64,000 bases of DNA from Vibrio rarus (GCF_024347075.1 NZ_AP024900.1:1736001-1800000); one strand, 5' to 3'; positions 18,433 through 32,144 are shown, counted from the first letter of the stretch. The notes: generated from the letters alone by a model not told the origin. Numbers and translations: made by a program.

Positions 18433-19226
18433 TTCTTTATTAATCCTAGGCACACGCGATACGTTGCCGGTAATCTGAAGTTATTCGGATAAAGGTCTTG
18501 GTACGCCTGTTCGACCTTAAGAAGTGTGCTTCGTTTTGTGAGACCTTGACTGCGACCGCCAATTTGAGTCGCACCAATACCTTTAAGATCTTTCATCAGA
18601 TTAAAAGCACTGTCGTACCAATAAGTCATTGGAATATACCTTACCTGATGCCTTTTGCACCTCGCTTGCGCCAACGCAATTTTTATCGAATTTTCACTAA
18701 GGAACTGCTTAACATGTTGATATTGATCAACACGAGCCCAAGCCTGTTTTAATTCAAACAACGAACCTTCGGCGAGAGTAGAAAATAATGCACGGCCACC
18801 AGGCTTTACCACTCGTTGTAACTCGGCTATGGGTACAGTTAACTCTTTGCACCATTGTAGCGCTAGGCTTGAAACGACATAGTCAAATTGGCTATCGGCA
18901 AAAGGAATGTGCTCTGCATCTCCTAAACAATAACTGGCGTGTTGCTGGCAACGTAAGCGCGCTTGAGTCAGCATTTGTTCTGACAAATCCAATGCCACAA
19001 CCGTGGCGCCTCTAGCAATGAGTTGTTGGGTAAAATACCCCGTGCCACATCCCACATCCAGTATGTGACACTGGCTAAGGTTGCGGGGCAAATAGAGCAA
19101 CATCTCCTCAACGACATCTCGTTGAAATTGAGCATGTTTGTCATAATCTATGGCCGCGCGACCAAACGCTTGAGCTATAGCGCGCTTCTCTGCGCTGATG
19201 TTGTCAACCTCAGAGCACGAAGTCAT
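18429..19226 (-). CDS. bioC: Malonyl-ACP O-methyltransferase BioC
   Basis: BioC methylates malonyl-ACP so that the fatty-acid enzymes can extend it to pimeloyl-ACP methyl ester, the first committed steps of biotin synthesis. The 265-residue product has the SAM motif ILDVGCGTGYF near residue 60. It overlaps bioF and bioD by four bases each. No bioH esterase is in the window. Confidence 0.94.
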   Translation of the reverse strand: MTSCSEVDNISAEKRAIAQAFGRAAIDYDKHAQFQRDVVEEMLLYLPRNLSQCHILDVGCGTGYFTQQLIARGATVVALDLSEQMLTQARLRCQQHASYCLGDAEHIPFADSQFDYVVSSLALQWCKELTVPIAELQRVVKPGGRALFSTLAEGSLFELKQAWARVDQYQHVKQFLSENSIKIALAQARCKRHQVRYIPMTYWYDSAFNLMKDLKGIGATQIGGRSQGLTKRSTLLKVEQAYQDLYPNNFRLPATYRVCLGLIKK

Positions 19227-20392
19227 GATGCATCCTTAGCTGGGTTCATAAGTTCAAACTGCTCCAGTTTGTGCGCTAGCGTCAGCACGTGATGAGGCAG
19301 GTGAGATGCGGATAAGGTAATGCGAATTCTGGCTTTATCTTTGGCTACGGTAGGCGGGCGGATAGCCGTGGCCCATAGGCCCTGTTGACGCAAAAAGTCT
19401 GCCAATGCCATAGCGCGCGTTGAACTGCCCGCTAAATAGGGTTTAATGGCGGTCTGTGTATGCACAAAGCCTGGTAAATGGGCTACGGCTTGCGTGTACA
19501 CGTCTTGTAAGTGAGCTAAATGCTGACGACGCCACTGTTGATTGCGGGCGAGGTGTACCGAATGTGTTACCGCCACGGCTTGTGCGGCAGGCATGGCGGT
19601 AGAATAGACAAAATGGCGTGCAAATTGGCGTAAATAGTGCGCGGTATTGCTATCACATAAAATGGCCGCCCCTTGTACACCCAATGCTTTACCAAAGGTC
19701 ACCATCAATAGGTTCGGGGTAATGCCATGCACGCTACAACTGCCTTGTCCTTGCTCACCTAACACGCCAATACCATGAGCATCATCCACCATTAGCCATG
19801 ACCCATGATGCTGACACAAAGTGGCGATGTCCCCCAAGGGAGCGCAGTCGCCATCCATACTAAATACCCCTTCTGTTACCACTAGGCTCGGCCCATGTTT
19901 TTGTAACAGCTGTTGCAAGCGCGCTGGGTTATTATGGGAAAAACGCTGCATTTTACCCGGACTTAACATTCCCGCTTCCATTAATGAGGCGTGATTGAGT
20001 TTGTCTTGTAATAAACAATCGTCTTTTTGCAGTAGAGTAAACAGCGCTGCTTGGTTGGCACTAAAACCGGAGTTAAACAACAGCGCTTGTTCAAAGCCTA
20101 ACCAGTCACACAAAGTGTCTTGTAACCTTTGGTGGGCGTGCGTTTGTCCAGTCACCATAGGCGAGGCGGCACTGCCTGCACCGTATTGGTCAATGGCCGA
20201 AATCCACGCTTTCTTGAGGGCTTCATCATTGGCTAACCCCAAATAATCGTTACTTGAAAAGTTTATGTACTCTTGCTTTCCATCGTAAATTTTATGGGTA
20301 TTGCCCCCCTTAATTGGGGTGACAGTACGAGTTAAGCCTTGTGCACTGCGTTGTTGCAGTGCCTGTTGCATACGTGACTCAAACCGTGGCAT
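19223..20392 (-). CDS. bioF: 8-amino-7-oxononanoate synthase BioF
   Basis: BioF is the pyridoxal-phosphate enzyme that joins pimeloyl-ACP and L-alanine. The 389-residue product shows [10 protein letters not shown] near the N-terminus, [10 protein letters not shown] for the cofactor aspartate, and [11 protein letters not shown] with the Schiff-base lysine. Its start overlaps the end of bioB by 14 bases. Confidence 0.96.
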   Translation of the reverse strand: MPRFESRMQQALQQRSAQGLTRTVTPIKGGNTHKIYDGKQEYINFSSNDYLGLANDEALKKAWISAIDQYGAGSAASPMVTGQTHAHQRLQDTLCDWLGFEQALLFNSGFSANQAALFTLLQKDDCLLQDKLNHASLMEAGMLSPGKMQRFSHNNPARLQQLLQKHGPSLVVTEGVFSMDGDCAPLGDIATLCQHHGSWLMVDDAHGIGVLGEQGQGSCSVHGITPNLLMVTFGKALGVQGAAILCDSNTAHYLRQFARHFVYSTAMPAAQAVAVTHSVHLARNQQWRRQHLAHLQDVYTQAVAHLPGFVHTQTAIKPYLAGSSTRAMALADFLRQQGLWATAIRPPTVAKDKARIRITLSASHLPHHVLTLAHKLEQFELMNPAKDAS

Positions 20393-21431
20393 CGTAAAAC
20401 AAATCGTCTTTCGTGGGCCTTGCCGCTACGCGCTCATTCACCTCATCAAGGAGTTCCATCTCTTGAATTTCGTCAGGCTTTTGACTGATCGCTACGGTAT
20501 TGATGCCCAGTTTTTTAAATAGCTGCATATCGCTATCTTCATCTGGGTTTGGCGTGGTAAGAAGTTTGCATCCATAAAAAATGGAGTTCGCTCCAGCCAT
20601 AAAGCACAGCGCCTGCATTTGCTCATTCATGCTTTCTCTACCCGCAGACAGGCGCACCGCCGACTGAGGCATAATAATACGTGCAATGGCAATTAACTTT
20701 ATAAACTCAAACGGATCTACGTCTTCAACATCTTGTAAAGGCGTGCCTTTTACCTTTACCAACATATTGATAGGCACACTCTCTGGATGAACAGGTAAGT
20801 TGGCCAGTTCGACAAGTAACCCCGCTCTATCGGCTGAGCCTTCCCCTAAACCTATGATGCCACCAGAGCAGATTTTCATACCGGCCTCTCTAACATGAGA
20901 TAAGGTATCTAAGCGGTCTTGATAGGTACGAGTGGTAATAATATTGCCATAGTATTCCGGTGAGGTATCCAAATTGTGGTTGTAATAATCCAAACCTGCA
21001 CTAGACAACTCAGAGGCTTGCTCAGGGGTCAACATACCTAATGTCATACAGGTTTCTAAGCCTAGTGACTTCACCCCTTTGATCATATCGGTTAATAAAG
21101 GCATGTCTCGCGCTTTAGGATTTTTCCATGCTGCCCCCATGCAAAAGCGTGTGGAACCGGAGTTTTTTGCTTTTTCGGCCGCCTCTAACACGCGCTCCAC
21201 TTCCATCAAACGCTCTTTATCCACATCGGTGCGATAGTGGGCACTTTGCGGACAGTATTTACAATCCTCGGGGCAAGCACCTGTTTTAATTGACAGAAGC
21301 GTACTCACTTGCACGTAATTATGTTGCTGAAATTGTCGATGAACGGTCTGAGCTTGAAAAAGCAAATCCATAAACGGGAGACTGAGTAATTGCTGGACCT
21401 CGTTAACTGTCCAATCGTGACGAACTTCCAC
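20379..21431 (-). CDS. bioB: Biotin synthase BioB
   Basis: BioB is the radical-SAM enzyme that inserts sulfur into dethiobiotin. The 350-residue product has the CxxxCxxC cluster motif in [13 protein letters not shown] and further conserved cysteines for the second cluster ([15 protein letters not shown]). First gene of the bioBFCD operon, divergent from bioA. Confidence 0.97.
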   Translation of the reverse strand: MEVRHDWTVNEVQQLLSLPFMDLLFQAQTVHRQFQQHNYVQVSTLLSIKTGACPEDCKYCPQSAHYRTDVDKERLMEVERVLEAAEKAKNSGSTRFCMGAAWKNPKARDMPLLTDMIKGVKSLGLETCMTLGMLTPEQASELSSAGLDYYNHNLDTSPEYYGNIITTRTYQDRLDTLSHVREAGMKICSGGIIGLGEGSADRAGLLVELANLPVHPESVPINMLVKVKGTPLQDVEDVDPFEFIKLIAIARIIMPQSAVRLSAGRESMNEQMQALCFMAGANSIFYGCKLLTTPNPDEDSDMQLFKKLGINTVAISQKPDEIQEMELLDEVNERVAARPTKDDLFYDATV

Positions 21432-21487
21432 ACTGTTATCCTTTATTGACGGTTTGATGCTTGGCTAGTCTAACCGGACGGGATACA

Positions 21488-21520
21488 CTGTCAACAAAAC
21501 AAAGTGCACTTTGTTTACTA
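21488..21520. promoter_or_regulatory. BirA (biotin repressor) operator between bioB and bioA
   Basis: Half-sites TGTCAAC and GTTTACTA are separated by about 17 bases, as in the BirA operator TGTAAAC..GTTTACA. It lies in the 121-base gap between the divergent bioB and bioA starts, where one operator can control both. Confidence 0.75.
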
Positions 21521-21552
21521 ACGATTATTATTTATACAATTAGAGCGTTAAC

Positions 21553-22833
21553 ATGGATCTCAGCTTTGACAAACAACACCTTTGGCACCCCTACACTTCC
21601 ACCATTACTCCACTCACCTGCTACCCCGTTACCCATGCTTCGGGAGTCACGTTAACCTTAGAAGGCGGGACTGAGTTGGTGGATGGCATGTCTTCTTGGT
21701 GGTCAGCCATCCATGGTTACTGTCACCCACAACTCAACGATGCAGCTCACCAACAAATTGAGCGCATGTCCCATGTCATGTTTGGTGGTATTACTCATGA
21801 TCCGGCCATTGAGCTTGGTAAAAAACTGCTGGATTTAGTGCCAAGTAATCTACAGCATATTTTTCTCGCCGACTCAGGTTCGGTGGCAGTAGAAGTCAGC
21901 TTAAAAATGGCGTTGCAATATTGGCATGCTTTAGGGGAGTCTCGACCTAAGTTTGTTACTCTTCGCCATGGCTATCATGGGGACACGTTTGCCGCCATGT
22001 CAGTCACCGACCCTGATAACTCAATGCATTCGTTATATAAGGGTTTTTTACCAGAACATATCTTTGTGCCATCCCCGCAGTGTGGGTTTTATGATCCTTG
22101 GGATGAACAAGATATAAAACCTATGCTCGAGGCACTCGCTCTTCACCATCAAGATGTCGCGGCCATTATTTTAGAGCCTATAGTGCAAGGTGCCGGTGGG
22201 ATGCGCCTATATCATCCCACCTATTTACAACGAGTTCGTGAGTTGTGTGACCACTACGGCATCCTGCTCATTGCCGATGAAATCGCCACAGGATTTGGAC
22301 GTACCGGCAAAATGTTTGCCCTAGAACATGCGGCCATTGAACCGGATATTTTATGTGTGGGGAAAGCCTTAACGGGCGGTTATATGACGTTGTCTGCCAC
22401 CTTAACTAGCGCCAAAGTCGCGCATACGGTGTGCCGTAGTGAAGCGGGATGCTTTATGCATGGCCCAACCTTTATGGGCAATCCACTGGCTTGTGCGGTG
22501 GCCAGTGCTAGCTTAACGCTGTTACAAACTGGAGCATGGCAACAGCAAGTTAAGGCCATAGAGTCTCAATTACAACAAGGTTTGGCTTCCCTAAAACGCT
22601 ACCCTTTGGTCAAAGATATTCGAGTATTAGGGGCTATTGGCGTGGTAGAAACCACTCGAGCGGTCAATATGGAAAAGATACAGGCGCACTTTGTTAAACA
22701 AGGGGTTTGGATCCGTCCCTTTGGCAGACTGATTTACATCATGCCACCGTATATCATCGAACAACGCCAGCTAGAGCAACTGATCTGCGCCATAGACAGT
22801 GCCGTACAAAATGAACACCTTTTTAATGCCTAA
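21553..22833 (+). CDS. bioA: Adenosylmethionine-8-amino-7-oxononanoate transaminase BioA
   Basis: BioA transfers the amino group of S-adenosylmethionine to 8-amino-7-oxononanoate, giving diaminopelargonate. The 426-residue class III aminotransferase starts [16 protein letters not shown], has [16 protein letters not shown], the cofactor aspartate in [15 protein letters not shown], and the lysine in [10 protein letters not shown]. Divergent from the other bio genes. Confidence 0.96.
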   Translation: MDLSFDKQHLWHPYTSTITPLTCYPVTHASGVTLTLEGGTELVDGMSSWWSAIHGYCHPQLNDAAHQQIERMSHVMFGGITHDPAIELGKKLLDLVPSNLQHIFLADSGSVAVEVSLKMALQYWHALGESRPKFVTLRHGYHGDTFAAMSVTDPDNSMHSLYKGFLPEHIFVPSPQCGFYDPWDEQDIKPMLEALALHHQDVAAIILEPIVQGAGGMRLYHPTYLQRVRELCDHYGILLIADEIATGFGRTGKMFALEHAAIEPDILCVGKALTGGYMTLSATLTSAKVAHTVCRSEAGCFMHGPTFMGNPLACAVASASLTLLQTGAWQQQVKAIESQLQQGLASLKRYPLVKDIRVLGAIGVVETTRAVNMEKIQAHFVKQGVWIRPFGRLIYIMPPYIIEQRQLEQLICAIDSAVQNEHLFNA

Positions 22834-22920
22834 TTAGGTGTTTATCAATACGTTATTTAAGGGGTATTGGAGACAGATTATCCCCTTTTTTATTTGCCTA
22901 TACCTATCGTAGTAATGGTA

Positions 22921-23373
22921 TTAATCCTCACCCAAAGCGACGTAAATTTTTCCGACAATGGTTTCGGCAATCATAATGGCAAATACCACACCAAAAAACG
23001 CCACTATGCCGTTAAAAGGGCCACTAAAGGAAACCGCATCACCAAATACCAAGTCAATGGCCCCTAACATAACAAATTTCGAACCCACTAAAATAATGTA
23101 AGTACTGATACCTCGATACACTTTCGGCGCGGTACCCGGCTTTGATTTAAAATAGTTGGCCAGTTTATGTTCTAAGCCAATAGACAGCTTGAGTAATAAC
23201 TGCAATAAGATGGCTGCACCCAGTGACACAATAAATGAGGATATATGCACATAATGCCAAAACTCATCCAACAAATTTAAAACCGTTAAATCCACCAAAA
23301 TCGCCAGCGTATACCCTACAAATAACTTCTGTGGAGTACTAAAGTATTCTAAACCTGCCTTCTTCTCATCCAT
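22921..23373 (-). CDS. Four-helix membrane protein of unknown function
   Basis: From the ATG at 23373 (MDEKKAGLEYFSTPQ), which has a strong GAGG site, the product is 150 residues with four hydrophobic segments (LFVGYTLAILVDLTVL, SFIVSLGAAILLQLLL, YIILVGSKFVMLGAIDL, IVAFFGVVFAIMIAETIV). The open frame runs to 23496, but the extra part has no supported start. I do not recognise the family. It lies between bioA and serS, convergent with bioA. Confidence 0.75.
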   Translation of the reverse strand: MDEKKAGLEYFSTPQKLFVGYTLAILVDLTVLNLLDEFWHYVHISSFIVSLGAAILLQLLLKLSIGLEHKLANYFKSKPGTAPKVYRGISTYIILVGSKFVMLGAIDLVFGDAVSFSGPFNGIVAFFGVVFAIMIAETIVGKIYVALGED

Positions 23374-23543
23374 AAGAACCTCATTAAGTGAATTAATACC
23401 AATTAACCTTAGCAGTAAATGCCAGAATAGGTAGTAAACACCTGATAATTCACGTTTTTTAAACAAGGGGTAACGACGTTGAAATGTTAACGACATGGCA
23501 AACGTCTCGTCTGCTCGTTCTCGTGTTTTTGTCCTATTGTAAG

Positions 23544-23575
23544 CAAAAAAAAGGCCGGCTATGATAGCCGGCCTT
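23544..23575 (-). terminator. Rho-independent terminator after serS
   Basis: Stem AAGGCCGGCTAT / ATAGCCGGCCTT with a short loop, followed on the minus strand by eight T. Confidence 0.93.
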
Positions 23576-23591
23576 CTTTAATAATAGATAA

Positions 23592-24917
<1,326 letters not shown>

Positions 24918-24984
24918 TTAACGATAACTCTCAAGGAGCTAAAAAATGGGAAAATATTAATCGAACAAAGATAACGAAAAACCA

Positions 24985-26331
24985 CTACTTTTTGTAGCGC
25001 TTTCGTCGGCTTTTTTCATCTAATGAATGGAGATAGTTCAGCTTTTCAGCAATCTTGCCTTCTAAGCCGCGATTTTCAGGGAAATAATAACGAGTATCAC
25101 TCAGTTCAGGAGGAAAATAACACTCTCCTGCTGCGTATGCGCCCGGTTCGTCATGGGCGTATCGATACTCTTCACCATAGCCTAAGTCTTGCATTAACTT
25201 AGTGGGGGCATTTCGCAAGTGATGAGGCACCTCTAGCTCTGACGTCTCATCGGCATCATGTAGCGCCTGTTTCCACGCTTTATAAACCGCGTTACTTTTC
25301 GGCGCGCAAGCAAGGTACACCACCGCTTGTGCTAGGGCACGCTCTCCTTCGGCAGGACCTATGCGGGTAAAACAGTCCCACGCATTAATGGCCACTTGCA
25401 TGGCTCTAGGGTCAGCATTCCCTATGTCTTCAGAGGCAATGGCCAATAGGCGGCGGGCAATATATAAGGGATCGCATCCTGCTTTTATCATTCGCGCACT
25501 CCAATACAGCGCGCCATCAGGATTGGAGCCGCGTATGGATTTGTGCACTGCAGAGATGAGGTCGTACCAAATGTCCCCTTTATTATCAAAACGGGCCACT
25601 TTAGAACCGGCCACTTGTGCCAATAACGATAAACTGATCTGCTTAACGCCGTCTTGTTCTGGCGCCATATCAAACAATAATTCTAGATAGTTGAGCGCCA
25701 TACGCGCATCACCACAGACTAATTCCGCTAAACGTTTATCACTTTCATCTAAAAAGCGAGCTTGTAACTTACCTAGCCCGCGCTCTTTATCTTGCAACGC
25801 TTGTTGGATAACCAATTCAATATCTGCACTGGTTAATGAGCTCAGTTTATACACTCGCGCTCGCGACAAGAGTGCGTTATTGAGTTCAAAGGAGGGGTTT
25901 TCCGTGGTTGCGCCAATAAACGTTACCGTGCCATCTTCAATATGAGGCAAAAAAGCGTCTTGTTGGCTTTTATTAAACCGATGCACTTCATCCACAAATA
26001 ACAAGGTGCGATAGCCCGCCAGTTTATTATCACGGGCTTTTTCAATCGCAGCGCGGATGTCTTTAATCCCAGAGGTGACCGCAGACACGCGCTCCACTCT
26101 GGCATCAGCATAATGAGCGGCAACTTCGGCAAGGGTGGTTTTGCCAGTACCCGGAGGCCCCCACAGTATCATGGAGTGCAACGTGCCCGCTTGCAGGGCA
26201 CGATACAAGGGCTTATCTGGCCCTAACACATGTTGCTGACCAATGTACTCTTGCAAGGTTGTAGGGCGCATTCTCGCGGCTAAAGGACGAAAGTCGTCAC
26301 CGCTTGAAAAGTCAAACTGCATGTTACTCAT
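24985..26331 (-). CDS. rarA: Replication-associated recombination AAA+ ATPase RarA (MgsA)
   Basis: RarA is a clamp-loader-like ATPase that acts at stalled replication forks. The 448-residue product starts [10 protein letters not shown], has Walker A GPPGTGKT, Walker [20 protein letters not shown], sensor [11 protein letters not shown], and the C-terminal tetramerisation region ending near [20 protein letters not shown]. It follows lolA by nine bases, in the usual ftsK-lolA-rarA-serS order. Confidence 0.97.
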   Translation of the reverse strand: MSNMQFDFSSGDDFRPLAARMRPTTLQEYIGQQHVLGPDKPLYRALQAGTLHSMILWGPPGTGKTTLAEVAAHYADARVERVSAVTSGIKDIRAAIEKARDNKLAGYRTLLFVDEVHRFNKSQQDAFLPHIEDGTVTFIGATTENPSFELNNALLSRARVYKLSSLTSADIELVIQQALQDKERGLGKLQARFLDESDKRLAELVCGDARMALNYLELLFDMAPEQDGVKQISLSLLAQVAGSKVARFDNKGDIWYDLISAVHKSIRGSNPDGALYWSARMIKAGCDPLYIARRLLAIASEDIGNADPRAMQVAINAWDCFTRIGPAEGERALAQAVVYLACAPKSNAVYKAWKQALHDADETSELEVPHHLRNAPTKLMQDLGYGEEYRYAHDEPGAYAAGECYFPPELSDTRYYFPENRGLEGKIAEKLNYLHSLDEKSRRKRYKK

Positions 26332-26340
26332 GAAAATAAC

Positions 26341-26943
26341 TTAGTTACGTTGATCGTCAACTTCAACCCCATTAGGGATGGTAAATACAAAGCGATTCTT
26401 AGCAGGAACCTCTGCGCGATAATGGTCAAAGGTAAACTGACTGCGTTGACCGTCTTGTTCTACCACATTAAAGCCGGCAATCTCTCCCGCTTTATTGATT
26501 TGTAACTGGAACTGCCCTTGGGTAGACGTTTTATCAGTAGGGGTTAAGGTAAAGTTATCCCCTTTTTGCATAACCTTGTATTTATCCCAATCGCTGGCTT
26601 TGTTACGAGTTAACAACACAAATGGTGTTTGCTGTGTGGCTTGCTCTTGCCAATAAATGCTCACTTGTTCGATAAATGGGCTGTAATACCATAACGTTTT
26701 ACCATCGGAAACTAAGACATTCTCATCCGGCGCATTGGTTGTCCAACGGAACAAGCTAGGACGGGCAATTTCTACAGAACCTGCCCCTTCCATCACCACT
26801 TCATTGTCAGGGCTGATGACCTTTTGGCTAAACTGCGCCGTAAACCCATCGGTTTGCCCTAAACGTTTCACAAGCTCTTGCTGTGGATTAGCAAGCACAG
26901 AACCTGACACTAACAGTAAAATGCTGATTAATAATTTTCTCAT
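26341..26943 (-). CDS. lolA: Outer-membrane lipoprotein carrier protein LolA
   Basis: LolA carries lipoproteins across the periplasm from LolCDE to LolB. From the ATG at 26943 the product is 200 residues with a signal peptide ([18 protein letters not shown]) and the mature start [26 protein letters not shown] is typical of the family. The open frame extends 11 codons upstream to 26976, into the ftsK stop. Confidence 0.95.
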   Translation of the reverse strand: MRKLLISILLLVSGSVLANPQQELVKRLGQTDGFTAQFSQKVISPDNEVVMEGAGSVEIARPSLFRWTTNAPDENVLVSDGKTLWYYSPFIEQVSIYWQEQATQQTPFVLLTRNKASDWDKYKVMQKGDNFTLTPTDKTSTQGQFQLQINKAGEIAGFNVVEQDGQRSQFTFDHYRAEVPAKNRFVFTIPNGVEVDDQRN

Positions 26944-26975
26944 AACTCTCTCTAAAGATTGGATCTTCAGATCCA

Positions 26976-29900
26976 TTAAATGTCCTTGATTGGCGGTGGT
27001 GCAAGCACCTCGCGATTACCATTGTGTCCTGGAGCAGAAACGATGCCCTGAGCCTCTAGTTGCTCCACAATACGAGCCGCACGGTTGTAGCCAATTTTGA
27101 ATCGGCGTTGTACACCAGAGACAGAACCACGACGAGTTTCAGTTACATGTTCCACCACTTGGTCAAACAGTGGATCAGTATCTTCTTCCATTTTCTCCCC
27201 TGGAAGCAAGGTTTCCGGTGACGGTTCACCTTTGGTTATTTCGTCTATGTATCTTGGTTTACCACGCGCCTTCCAGTCATTCACCACGGCATGCACATCA
27301 TCATCGGAAGCAAACGCACCATGCACACGTATGGTATGGCTTGAGCCCGGTGGTAGATAGAGCATATCACCCATACCCAATAGCGATTCTGCGCCACCTT
27401 GGTCTAAAATGGTGCGCGAATCGGTTTTGGTGGATACGGTAAAGGCCACTCGTGTCGGGATATTGGCTTTAATCAAGCCGGTAATCACATCAACAGAAGG
27501 TCTTTGCGTCGCAAGAACTAAGTGAATACCTGCCGCACGCGCTTTTTGCGCAATACGTGCAATCAACTCTTCTACTTTTTTACCTACCACCATAATGAGG
27601 TCGGCAAATTCGTCAACCACCACTACTATAAACGGCAGTTTTTCTAGCAACGGCGCTTCTTGATCCATGCTGTCGCCCGGTTGCCACAATGGATCATAAA
27701 TTGGGTGACCTGCTTCGGCCGCCATTTTCAGTTTTTCATTAAAGCCTTTTAAGTTACGCACGCCTAATGCTGACATCAGTTTGTAACGGCGTTCCATTTC
27801 GCCAACACACCAACGTAATGCGTTTGATGCATCTTTCATGTCAGTCACCACTTCCGATAATAGATGTGGGATACCTTCATAAATAGAAAGCTCTAACATT
27901 TTAGGGTCAATCATGATGAAACGAACGTCTTCAGGTGTTGATTTATACAATATACTCAAAATCATTACGTTCACCCCCACAGACTTACCAGAGCCTGTGG
28001 TACCTGCCACTAAAACATGCGGCATTTTCGCTAAGTCTGCCACCACGGCATCCCCTGCGATATCTTGACCGAGAACCACGGCCGTAGGTGAGGTATTTTC
28101 TAAAAATTGCGGGCTACTGATCACATCCGATAAAAATACCGTCTGACGCGTCATGTTAGGCAACTCTAAACCTACGTAAGGCTTGCCTGGTATCACTTCT
28201 ACTACACGTACCGCCAATGCGGAAAGTGAGCGAGCTAAATCCATGGATAAGCTTGAGATTCTTGATACTTTGACCCCAGGCGCCAGATCAAGTTCAAAAC
28301 GTGTGATGACAGGGCCGGGGAAAATGCCCATTACCGTGGCCTTGATTTTGTAATCCGCCAGTTTTGTTTCAACTAAGCGAGCAATGTTTTGTAGGGCTTC
28401 TCTATCAATGGTGTTTTCACGTTTTTCAGGGTGATACAGCAACTCAAGAGTTGGCATTGGGCTAGTAGGAACCGGTAAATCTTCGTCTTTACGCATCAAA
28501 AATGGATTTTGTGCAGCAGACTCTCTGGCTCTTGCGTCGGCAACTTGTTTTGCCAGTGCTTCCGCATCTGTTAGGGGTTGCTCAACCTCTTCTACTTCTA
28601 CATCCTCTTCAAACACCTCTTCTACTGGGGCTTGTGCCACTACCACAGTAGGGGCACCCTCTGACGCCACTTCGGCGGAGCTGTGATCTAGGTATTGGTC
28701 ATTGATGTCATCCATGGCAGCAAGGTTAACGTCATCAGCAGCGTGAGCCTCTGTCTGGGTAACGTCAGCATCCTTTGAGGTTGGCTCGTAAGACGCGGGC
28801 TCATTAACCTCAGCTTGGTTCACGGGCATATCATTAACATCAATCTCTTCAACCACATCCATTGCTTGTGCTTCATCGACGTCATCGAAGGTATGAGAGG
28901 TGATATTCGGCATGTGTTTATCGTCGTCGTCAATATCAAAGGCACTCACATCATCAATATGTGCATCGTGCATGTGAGCGCTATGGTCTGGTACATCAAG
29001 ACTTTCTTGTGCTGGCGTGTCCTCATGATGCGTCTGAGCCGCGACGTTATGAGTCTGCTGATGGCTTTCTCGTTCACTAGGGTGTTCCTCCGATGGGGCA
29101 ACACTTGCTGCACTTGCCGCACTTGATGCACTTGATGCACTTGAAAAGATAGGAGGTTGTCCATTGGATGAGGCTACTGTTGCAGGCTCATTGGAATGAG
29201 ATGCCTTAGATTGGGTGGCTTGTTCTGTCGTCGCCACAGGTGCGCTATGATCTGCGTCGGTATGGACAGGAGCGACCACCTCACTGGTATCCGTTGGTTC
29301 AACGTAATCATTCACTAATTGAGCGTCACGCTCTAATTGTTCAATAGGGGCATGTAAATTATTGCCTCGATCAAAGGTGAATTCGTCTTCCTCGCTGCCT
29401 TCTGGCATATAAATTTTATACTGGCCGTCTTCTGCTGACGTCTCCCCTGCCTCAGTAGCACGGCTAGGGTCATCACTCAGTGGGGCTTCATCTAGCAATA
29501 CATCTGGCGTGGTATCTGCGTAAACCAATTTTTGGTCATCAAGACGAGTAGGTTCAATCAATTGCGCTTTATCACCGCGGACAAAGTTTAAGCCTCCTCC
29601 CACAAACTTAAGCGTTCTTTGACCAATACTCTCTACGATAGACAGCCAAGAGATCCCTGTAAATAAGGTGAAAGATGCCCCCCAAATAAACAGAAACGCT
29701 AGAGTAGTGCCTAAAGCATTAAGGGTGGGCAAAGCAAGGCTAGTGATAACATCACCAACCACACCGCCAGATGAGAAATACCAAATATCGTCAAAGTTGA
29801 GATCCGCTAAACCACAGCTAGTGACGATTAATAGTGCGCCGCCCAACAGTCTTGTCGCCCAAAGCATAAGATCAATGGGTTCAGACTCTGTGCGTTTACG

Positions 29901-30221
29901 AAATACAATCCAAGAGAGCAATACTATGATAGCGGGCACAAAATAGGCCAACACACCGAAGGTGAATAACAAAGTATCCCCTACCCATGCGCCGACTAGA
30001 CCACCCGCATTGGAGACATCGCCGCCCCAAGCAGTCTGTGACCACGATGGATCTGCAGGATTAAATGAGATAAGGGAAACCGCCATGAGGACGGCACATA
30101 ATACTCCAATGATTAAACATCCCTCTCTCAAGCGCTGAACGCCAGAAAGATTAGGCTTAACTTTTTTCGGAGACGTGTGAACTACAGTTCGAACTTTTGG
30201 GTTTCTTTTCAACATATCCAT
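26976..30221 (-). CDS. ftsK: DNA translocase FtsK
   Basis: FtsK is anchored at the division septum and pumps chromosome ends so that XerCD can act at dif. The product (about 1,081 residues from ATG 30221; ATG 30215 or 30269 are alternatives) has four N-terminal membrane segments, an acidic, A/S/H/D/V-rich linker of roughly 350 residues, then the motor with Walker [14 protein letters not shown] and Walker [16 protein letters not shown], and the C-terminal winged-helix gamma domain ([20 protein letters not shown]) that reads KOPS. The linker includes a Ser/Ala-repeat segment around [13 protein letters not shown]. Confidence 0.97.
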   Translation of the reverse strand: MDMLKRNPKVRTVVHTSPKKVKPNLSGVQRLREGCLIIGVLCAVLMAVSLISFNPADPSWSQTAWGGDVSNAGGLVGAWVGDTLLFTFGVLAYFVPAIIVLLSWIVFRKRTESEPIDLMLWATRLLGGALLIVTSCGLADLNFDDIWYFSSGGVVGDVITSLALPTLNALGTTLAFLFIWGASFTLFTGISWLSIVESIGQRTLKFVGGGLNFVRGDKAQLIEPTRLDDQKLVYADTTPDVLLDEAPLSDDPSRATEAGETSAEDGQYKIYMPEGSEEDEFTFDRGNNLHAPIEQLERDAQLVNDYVEPTDTSEVVAPVHTDADHSAPVATTEQATQSKASHSNEPATVASSNGQPPIFSSASSASSAASAASVAPSEEHPSERESHQQTHNVAAQTHHEDTPAQESLDVPDHSAHMHDAHIDDVSAFDIDDDDKHMPNITSHTFDDVDEAQAMDVVEEIDVNDMPVNQAEVNEPASYEPTSKDADVTQTEAHAADDVNLAAMDDINDQYLDHSSAEVASEGAPTVVVAQAPVEEVFEEDVEVEEVEQPLTDAEALAKQVADARARESAAQNPFLMRKDEDLPVPTSPMPTLELLYHPEKRENTIDREALQNIARLVETKLADYKIKATVMGIFPGPVITRFELDLAPGVKVSRISSLSMDLARSLSALAVRVVEVIPGKPYVGLELPNMTRQTVFLSDVISSPQFLENTSPTAVVLGQDIAGDAVVADLAKMPHVLVAGTTGSGKSVGVNVMILSILYKSTPEDVRFIMIDPKMLELSIYEGIPHLLSEVVTDMKDASNALRWCVGEMERRYKLMSALGVRNLKGFNEKLKMAAEAGHPIYDPLWQPGDSMDQEAPLLEKLPFIVVVVDEFADLIMVVGKKVEELIARIAQKARAAGIHLVLATQRPSVDVITGLIKANIPTRVAFTVSTKTDSRTILDQGGAESLLGMGDMLYLPPGSSHTIRVHGAFASDDDVHAVVNDWKARGKPRYIDEITKGEPSPETLLPGEKMEEDTDPLFDQVVEHVTETRRGSVSGVQRRFKIGYNRAARIVEQLEAQGIVSAPGHNGNREVLAPPPIKDI

Positions 30222-30295
30222 TGCGTGTGGGTCTTGGTTGGATAAAAGACACGAGTGACGACTTGTCACCCGTGATTACCCTCATTTAAACACAT

Positions 30296-30326
30296 GCAGA
30301 GGTAAAAACCCAAACAGAACCTCTGC
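30296..30326. terminator. Hairpin downstream of lrp
   Basis: Inverted repeat GCAGAGGT / ACCTCTGC with a 15-base loop, between the lrp stop and the ftsK start. No T run after the stem, so termination is uncertain. Confidence 0.35.
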
Positions 30327-30337
30327 CAATACGCAAT

Positions 30338-30829
30338 TTAACTGGTCTTAATGACTAGGTTTGTACTTTGTTTAACCTCTTCCATAACAACATAGGTGCG
30401 CGTATCGTTCACACCCGGTAAACGCAGTAACGTATCACCTAACAGTTTGCGATATGCACCCATGTCCGACACGCGTGTCTTTAACAGGTAATCGAAATCG
30501 CCAGAGACTAAATGGCATTCTTGAATGTCATCCAATTTTTGTACCGCTGTGTTGAATTGTTCAAATACATCCGGTGCACCTCGATTTAGAGTGATCTCTA
30601 CAAATACAAGTAAAGAAGCATCGAGATATTGTGGATTTAACTGCGCGGTATAACCCAGTATGTATCCTTGGCGTTCTAAACGTCGCACCCTTTCCAAACA
30701 GGGCGTCGGCGATAGCCCGACTCGTTTGGAAAGCTCAACGTTAGAGATACGACCATCTTTTTGCAGCTCACTGAGAATATTTCTGTCTATACGGTCCAGT
30801 TCCTTGGACGGCTTACTCACTTCAATCAT
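30338..30829 (-). CDS. lrp: Leucine-responsive regulatory protein Lrp
   Basis: Lrp is a global feast/famine regulator of amino-acid metabolism. The 163-residue product has the helix-turn-helix LDRIDRNILSELQKDGRISN..LSKRVGLSPTPCLERVRRLE and the RAM effector domain, including HLVSGDFDYLLKTRV, and is close to E. coli Lrp over its whole length. It is divergent from ald, a likely target, with 156 bases between them. Confidence 0.97.
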   Translation of the reverse strand: MIEVSKPSKELDRIDRNILSELQKDGRISNVELSKRVGLSPTPCLERVRRLERQGYILGYTAQLNPQYLDASLLVFVEITLNRGAPDVFEQFNTAVQKLDDIQECHLVSGDFDYLLKTRVSDMGAYRKLLGDTLLRLPGVNDTRTYVVMEEVKQSTNLVIKTS

Positions 30830-30985
30830 GGTTTTACTCCACCTTTTAACTTCCTTGCAACAATATACACTACAACACCTACTAAAATTAGAACTAAATT
30901 TTACACAAACAACATTATACTAGTTAATAGCGCTTACATTCATAAGCCGCTCAGTAATTTTAACTAGCAACCAAGAGGAATCAGG

Positions 30986-32113
30986 ATGATTATTGGTATA
31001 CCTAAAGAGATCAAGAACCACGAATACCGAGTCGGTATGGTTCCTGGAAGCGTGAGAGAAGTGATCTCTCACGGACATCAAGTCATTGTTGAAACTCAAG
31101 CGGGTTCAGGCATTGGTTTCACTGATGATGACTATATCGCAGCAGGCGCATCCATTCTTCACTCCGCGAAGGAAATTTTTGCTCAAGCCGAGATGATCGT
31201 GAAGGTGAAAGAACCTCAAGCCATTGAACGAGCTATGCTTCGCAAAGGGCAAATATTGTTTACTTATTTACACTTAGCTCCTGATTTTCCACAAACTGAG
31301 GAACTAATCAATAGCAAAGCGGTATGCATTGCCTACGAAACCGTGACCGATCCCTTAAATCAGTTACCTCTTCTGGCGCCTATGTCTGAAGTTGCCGGCC
31401 GAATGTCTATTCAAGCAGGCGCACAAGCACTAGAAAAATCCAATCAGGGACGCGGGTTATTGTTAGGTGGCGTTCCGGGGGTAGAACCTGCCAAAGTAGT
31501 GATCATTGGCGGCGGTGTTGTTGGCTCCAATGCCGCTAGAATGGCTGTAGGAATGCGTGCGGATGTGACGATATTGGATCGCAACATTGAAACATTACGT
31601 CGTTTAGATGAAGAGTTCCAAGGGCGCGCAAAAGTGGTGTACTCCACAGAAGAAGTGCTCAATCGTCACGTATTAGAGGCCGATCTAGTGGTAGGTGCAG
31701 TACTGATCCCAGGGGCTGCGGCGCCAAAATTGGTGACCAAGAAGCACATTGAAATGATGAAACCTGGAGCGGCTATTGTGGATGTGGCTATAGACCAAGG
31801 TGGCTGTTTTGAAACCTCGCACCCCACCACGCACGCCGACCCCATTTACATTGTCGATGATGTAGTGCATTACTGCGTCGCCAATATGCCCGGTGCCGTG
31901 GCTCGAACCTCTACCTACGCACTCAATAACGCCACGTTGCCGTACATTTTGCAACTGGCCAATAAAGGCGTAAAAGCGGCGCTCACGGACGATGCCGGTT
32001 TCCTAAATGGTCTTAACGTCTTACAAGGCATGGTCACTTGTAAAGAAGTGGCCGAAAACTTTAACCTTGAGTATGTTGAGCCAAGCCAAGCATTGGACAT
32101 AGTATTTGAGTAA
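30986..32113 (+). CDS. ald: Alanine dehydrogenase
   Basis: Ald reversibly deaminates L-alanine to pyruvate and ammonia with NAD+. The 375-residue product starts MIIGIPKEIKNHEYRVG, has the pyruvate-binding lysine in MIVKVKEPQ, the catalytic histidine in FTYLHLAPD, and the NAD fold VVIIGGGVVGSNAARMAVG. Length is normal. The divergent lrp suggests control by Lrp. Repeat copy C lies just downstream. Confidence 0.97.
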   Translation: MIIGIPKEIKNHEYRVGMVPGSVREVISHGHQVIVETQAGSGIGFTDDDYIAAGASILHSAKEIFAQAEMIVKVKEPQAIERAMLRKGQILFTYLHLAPDFPQTEELINSKAVCIAYETVTDPLNQLPLLAPMSEVAGRMSIQAGAQALEKSNQGRGLLLGGVPGVEPAKVVIIGGGVVGSNAARMAVGMRADVTILDRNIETLRRLDEEFQGRAKVVYSTEEVLNRHVLEADLVVGAVLIPGAAAPKLVTKKHIEMMKPGAAIVDVAIDQGGCFETSHPTTHADPIYIVDDVVHYCVANMPGAVARTSTYALNNATLPYILQLANKGVKAALTDDAGFLNGLNVLQGMVTCKEVAENFNLEYVEPSQALDIVFE

Positions 32114-32144
32114 TAGTATTTGAATAATAGCGTTTAAAAAAGGT

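Noticed and set aside
28815..29164. Overlapping ORFs on both strands within ftsK
   Set aside because: They follow the repetitive acidic linker of ftsK in other frames; expected from its skewed codons.
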